Source: DASYQD01 sp036005845 (GTDB lineage Bacteria > Acidobacteriota > Thermoanaerobaculia > Multivoradales > JAIOJS01). Taken from it: a stretch of 64,000 nucleotides of DNA. The DNA lies in contig DASYQD010000035.1 in the NCBI GenBank assembly GCA_036005845.1, forward strand, positions 17,391 through 81,390, written 5' to 3'. The notes beneath the pieces were generated by a model. The model was given only the letters and a program-made list of their open reading frames with translations, did not search any database and was not told where the DNA came from. Made by a program: the position numbers and the translations under genes. Below are positions 61,546 to 64,000 of the stretch, piece by piece (position 1 is the stretch's first letter; each line of letters begins with the position of its first letter).

Positions 61546-64000
61546 ATGCCATCCGTCGCTGAGTATCAGCGGCCGGTCGGGGCGGCTCGGTTCGGTCGTC
61601 GGGGGCCGGTTCGAGTGGCTGCCTTTCTCGCCGCAACGACGGCGCTTGCTCCTTCGCCGCCCGCGGTCGATCCCATCATCAAGCTAGACGAGTTGGCATC
61701 CACTACTGGCAGTTGGCCAGTTCGATTTCCGGGCTTGCCGCGGGCGCGCGCGTGCCAGCTCCCGTGCGCGTTCAAGTCGAGCGCCAGCGTGGACTCCCGC
61801 CTAGTGGCGGAGGTGATCGCTGCGGAAGCTCAGGCCTCTCGGCAACCGACCGCCGCCAATCTTCGCACCTGGGGGCTCGCTCAGCTTCTCTCGGGCCAGG
61901 AGAATCGGGCTGCCGCCACGCTTGAGCACGCTTACCAAGCGAGCAGAGGCACGGGCGCGGTCGTCGGCGATCTGGCAGCGACGCTTATGGTGCGCGGACT
62001 GTCAACCGACAATCCCCGCGACACTGCCGAGGGCCTCGAGCTGCTCCTGGCTCGGACGGAGCAGCTCTCCACGGCCGAAGCATTCGACCGCGCGTTTGCG
62101 CTCGAAGCGCTGGGCCTGCGCGAGCAAGCTGCGGCCGCATGGGAGCGCTATCGGCTCGCGAGTCCGACCAACGACTGGACGGCGGTGGCGGCCGAGCGGG
62201 GCCGATTTCTGATGGGACCGGCGCCACCCGGGTCCGAGGCTGTGGAGCGCGAGATCCTCATCAACTTGCTTCCCGGCGCGCTCGCCGCTAAGCACGGATT
62301 AGGCGAGCGGAAGATGGAGCAGGTCGCTGGCGTTGCCGCCGTGCACGCTGCCGCTCATCATGACTCGATCCTCGTCGATGTTGTGGCCGCGGCCCGAGCG
62401 GCCGCAAGTGCACAGCGGCGCCAGCTCCTTCGTGCCCTGCGAGTCATCGCCAACGCCCGGGGTGCATATGATCGACACGACCCCTTAGCATGCATTTCGA
62501 ACGTGCGCCGGGCCGTCGCGCTGCTGAAGCGCAGCCGCTATCCATTGGTTGCGATTACGGCGCTTATCGGCGGGAGCTGCTCCTACCTCCAGGGAAGGCT
62601 CGACGATAGTGCCCGGTGGACCGCGGAGGCGCATCGTCTGGCGCTGGCACAAACGAAGCCGTCACCGCTGCTCCTCGGTCAAGTCGCCTGGCTGGAGGGA
62701 CTCCTGGCCTATGCGCGAGGACGCCCGGCAGAGGCGCTGGCAGCATACGAGAGGGCACGCGACGAGCTGATTAGCGCCGACGACGGGCCGCGGGCGGCGT
62801 CAGTGCACAACTTGCTCGGCGGCGTTTACGGCTACTTCGGGCGATCGACCGCGGCATGGCAGGAGGCCACCCGGGCGACGCGCACTCCCGGTTTGACACC
62901 TGCTCGCCGATACCTCGTATTGCAGACCCTCTCCTCCTTGGTCGCGGAAGCCCATCTACCGCGGCTGGAGCGGGAGTTGGCCTCGGCGCTGAGCCTGGAG
63001 GCCGATAGGGTTGGCGATCCTAGTTTCCGGGCAGATGCTCTCGCCTTCCAGGCCCGCGCGTCGCTTCACCTCGGCAACCGCGCGACCGCAGTAGAGTACT
63101 TGCGAGACAGCCTCGAACTTGCCAAGGCGATCAAGGAGCCACATGCCCGCGCGCGCACTTCTGCCTATGCAACAGTAGAGCTTGCTGGGGCACTCCTTCC
63201 CGAACGGCCTTCCGAGGTCGAGTCGTTGCTCGCACCAGTGGAACCCCTCGCCGCCAGTGATGGCGAGCTATTCCTCGATCTCGCGCTCGCGCGCGCCCGC
63301 GCCCGCGAGTTACTCGGCGATTCCGAAGGCGCGGAGAATGACCTTCGACGCGCCGCAGCTAGGGCGAGCGAGGATCGACTGCCGCTCGCTGGCGTCTTGT
63401 CGCGCGACGAGGCTTTCGCCCGTCGCAGAGACATCTACGCGGCGCTTGTGGAGTCACTTGTCAACCATGGTAGGCCCGCAGATGCTCTTGAAGTGCTCGA
63501 GGGCTGGCGCGCAGAGTCTTTTGGGCACGCCGCACAGAACAAGGCGCCGAATTCTTCCCAACTCCCTCCCGCGGATAGCACGGTCGATGTCTTCTCGCTG
63601 CTCTCATTGCCACACCAACTTCTCGTGTGGCGGCTGCACAAGGCCAGCGTCTCCTTGGCTCGTTACGAGGTGCCTCAAGACCGGGTTACCGCAGTAGTCG
63701 AGGCATTCGCTACCGATTTGCGCAATGGCGACGCTGCGAGTCCAGCCGGCCGTGAACTGTCTGGCTGGATTCTCAGTAGCCGCGAAGATCTCCCGGTGAA
63801 AGTCGTCGTCGTCCCGGATGCCATTTTTTTTGGAATCCCCTTCGGAGCACTCCCGGCGCCCGAAGGAACAGCCCCGTTGCTAGGCGAGCACGAGTTCACG
63901 GTCGTGCCGTCGCTGCATCTATGGCACTCCATCCGCCGAACCCAAACCCGCCCGCGACCCTGTGCATTGCTTATCGCGGGCGCCGCGAATGGAGGCGCTC
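61546..64000 (+). CDS. TPR-rich CHAT (caspase HetF-associated) protease, 3' end beyond window
   Basis: At least 818 residues. The start could also be the in-frame ATG at 61468. A short hydrophobic stretch near the start (VAAFLAATTALAPSPPAV) might be a signal or anchor. Then comes a long all-helical region of tetratricopeptide-like repeats (ALAAYERARDELISADDG, AVEYLRDSLELAKAIKEPHA, RPADALEVLEGWRAESFG). The CHAT domain begins near residue 690: KVVVVPDAIFFGIPFGALPA, LGEHEFTVVPSLHLWHSIRR and CALLIAGAANGG, the fold and strand order of caspase-like peptidases. The catalytic His/Cys lie past the window end. Codons such as TTA, CTA, AAA and ATT TTT are commoner here than elsewhere, a sign of acquisition. 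Confidence 0.85.
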   Translation, partial: MPSVAEYQRPVGAARFGRRGPVRVAAFLAATTALAPSPPAVDPIIKLDELASTTGSWPVRFPGLPRARACQLPCAFKSSASVDSRLVAEVIAAEAQASRQPTAANLRTWGLAQLLSGQENRAAATLEHAYQASRGTGAVVGDLAATLMVRGLSTDNPRDTAEGLELLLARTEQLSTAEAFDRAFALEALGLREQAAAAWERYRLASPTNDWTAVAAERGRFLMGPAPPGSEAVEREILINLLPGALAAKHGLGERKMEQVAGVAAVHAAAHHDSILVDVVAAARAAASAQRRQLLRALRVIANARGAYDRHDPLACISNVRRAVALLKRSRYPLVAITALIGGSCSYLQGRLDDSARWTAEAHRLALAQTKPSPLLLGQVAWLEGLLAYARGRPAEALAAYERARDELISADDGPRAASVHNLLGGVYGYFGRSTAAWQEATRATRTPGLTPARRYLVLQTLSSLVAEAHLPRLERELASALSLEADRVGDPSFRADALAFQARASLHLGNRATAVEYLRDSLELAKAIKEPHARARTSAYATVELAGALLPERPSEVESLLAPVEPLAASDGELFLDLALARARARELLGDSEGAENDLRRAAARASEDRLPLAGVLSRDEAFARRRDIYAALVESLVNHGRPADALEVLEGWRAESFGHAAQNKAPNSSQLPPADSTVDVFSLLSLPHQLLVWRLHKASVSLARYEVPQDRVTAVVEAFATDLRNGDAASPAGRELSGWILSSREDLPVKVVVVPDAIFFGIPFGALPAPEGTAPLLGEHEFTVVPSLHLWHSIRRTQTRPRPCALLIAGAANGGA

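Overview
The window is very GC-rich and densely coding, with third codon positions strongly G/C-biased almost throughout. It looks like the chromosome of a Gram-negative bacterium: it encodes a TonB-dependent receptor, an OmpA-type lipoprotein-like protein, SurA-type periplasmic chaperones, an MltF-type lytic transglycosylase and several lipoproteins. Menaquinone appears to be made by the futalosine route (MqnE plus a UbiA/MqnP-type prenyltransferase). The mix of genes (secreted multi-domain proteins with an FEAGN-type C-terminus, CHAT protein, SxtJ/DUF5989 carbamoyltransferase triad, TonB receptor with a TPTPTP linker) would fit Acidobacteriota (Thermoanaerobaculia-like) or a deltaproteobacterial-type lineage. 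That assignment is an inference and cannot be settled here.

Layout. 1-8.4 kb: end of an MFS exporter, a two-gene nucleotidyltransferase (AbiEii/DUF6036-like) toxin-antitoxin-type cassette, eno-ftsB, a CPA2 cation/proton antiporter, mfd and a small secreted protein. 8.5-15.5 kb: a giant secreted beta-propeller/di-heme cytochrome fusion, a conserved hypothetical gene pair, and two overlapping parvulin/SurA-type genes. 15.7-24.7 kb: a secreted subtilase convergent with a TonB receptor (intrinsic terminator between them), DUF1304, a small dimeric alpha/beta-barrel protein and transketolase. 24.8-25.2 kb: tRNA-Ser(GCT) followed by a tandem two-hairpin repeat array. 25.2-34.6 kb: a surface-glycan locus with two PMT-type membrane glycosyltransferases (one fused to tandem universal stress domains), a Dpm1-like GT2, a sulfatase-fold lipoprotein, and the SxtJ / carbamoyltransferase / DUF5989 triad. 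34.6-45.2 kb: PolX with an apparent CTG start, an APC permease beginning right after tRNA-Arg(ACG), two zinc-ribbon membrane proteins (one an M50 protease), thiG, a PQQ-type sugar dehydrogenase, an EamA permease and panBCD. 45.5-60.2 kb: a pseudo-active M43-type protein, deoxynucleoside kinase, LysM protein, DUF937, mqnE, mltF, DUF2630, mqnP, prolyl oligopeptidase, an M16 peptidase pair, DUF1206 and an OmpA protein. 60.2-64 kb: a relaxed-GC, compositionally distinct island with a cytosolic subtilase divergent from a TPR-CHAT protein cut by the window end.

Recurrent themes. (i) Several genes have a -10-like hexamer only 6-8 nt upstream of the start codon and no Shine-Dalgarno sequence, suggesting leaderless transcripts. 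(ii) A palindromic dispersed repeat occurs three times in intergenic positions. (iii) Convergent genes are packed with gaps of a few bases or overlapping stops. The best candidate for an undescribed system is the divergent subtilase/CHAT protease pair at the right edge; the glycan-decoration locus and the covarying repeat array behind tRNA-Ser are next.
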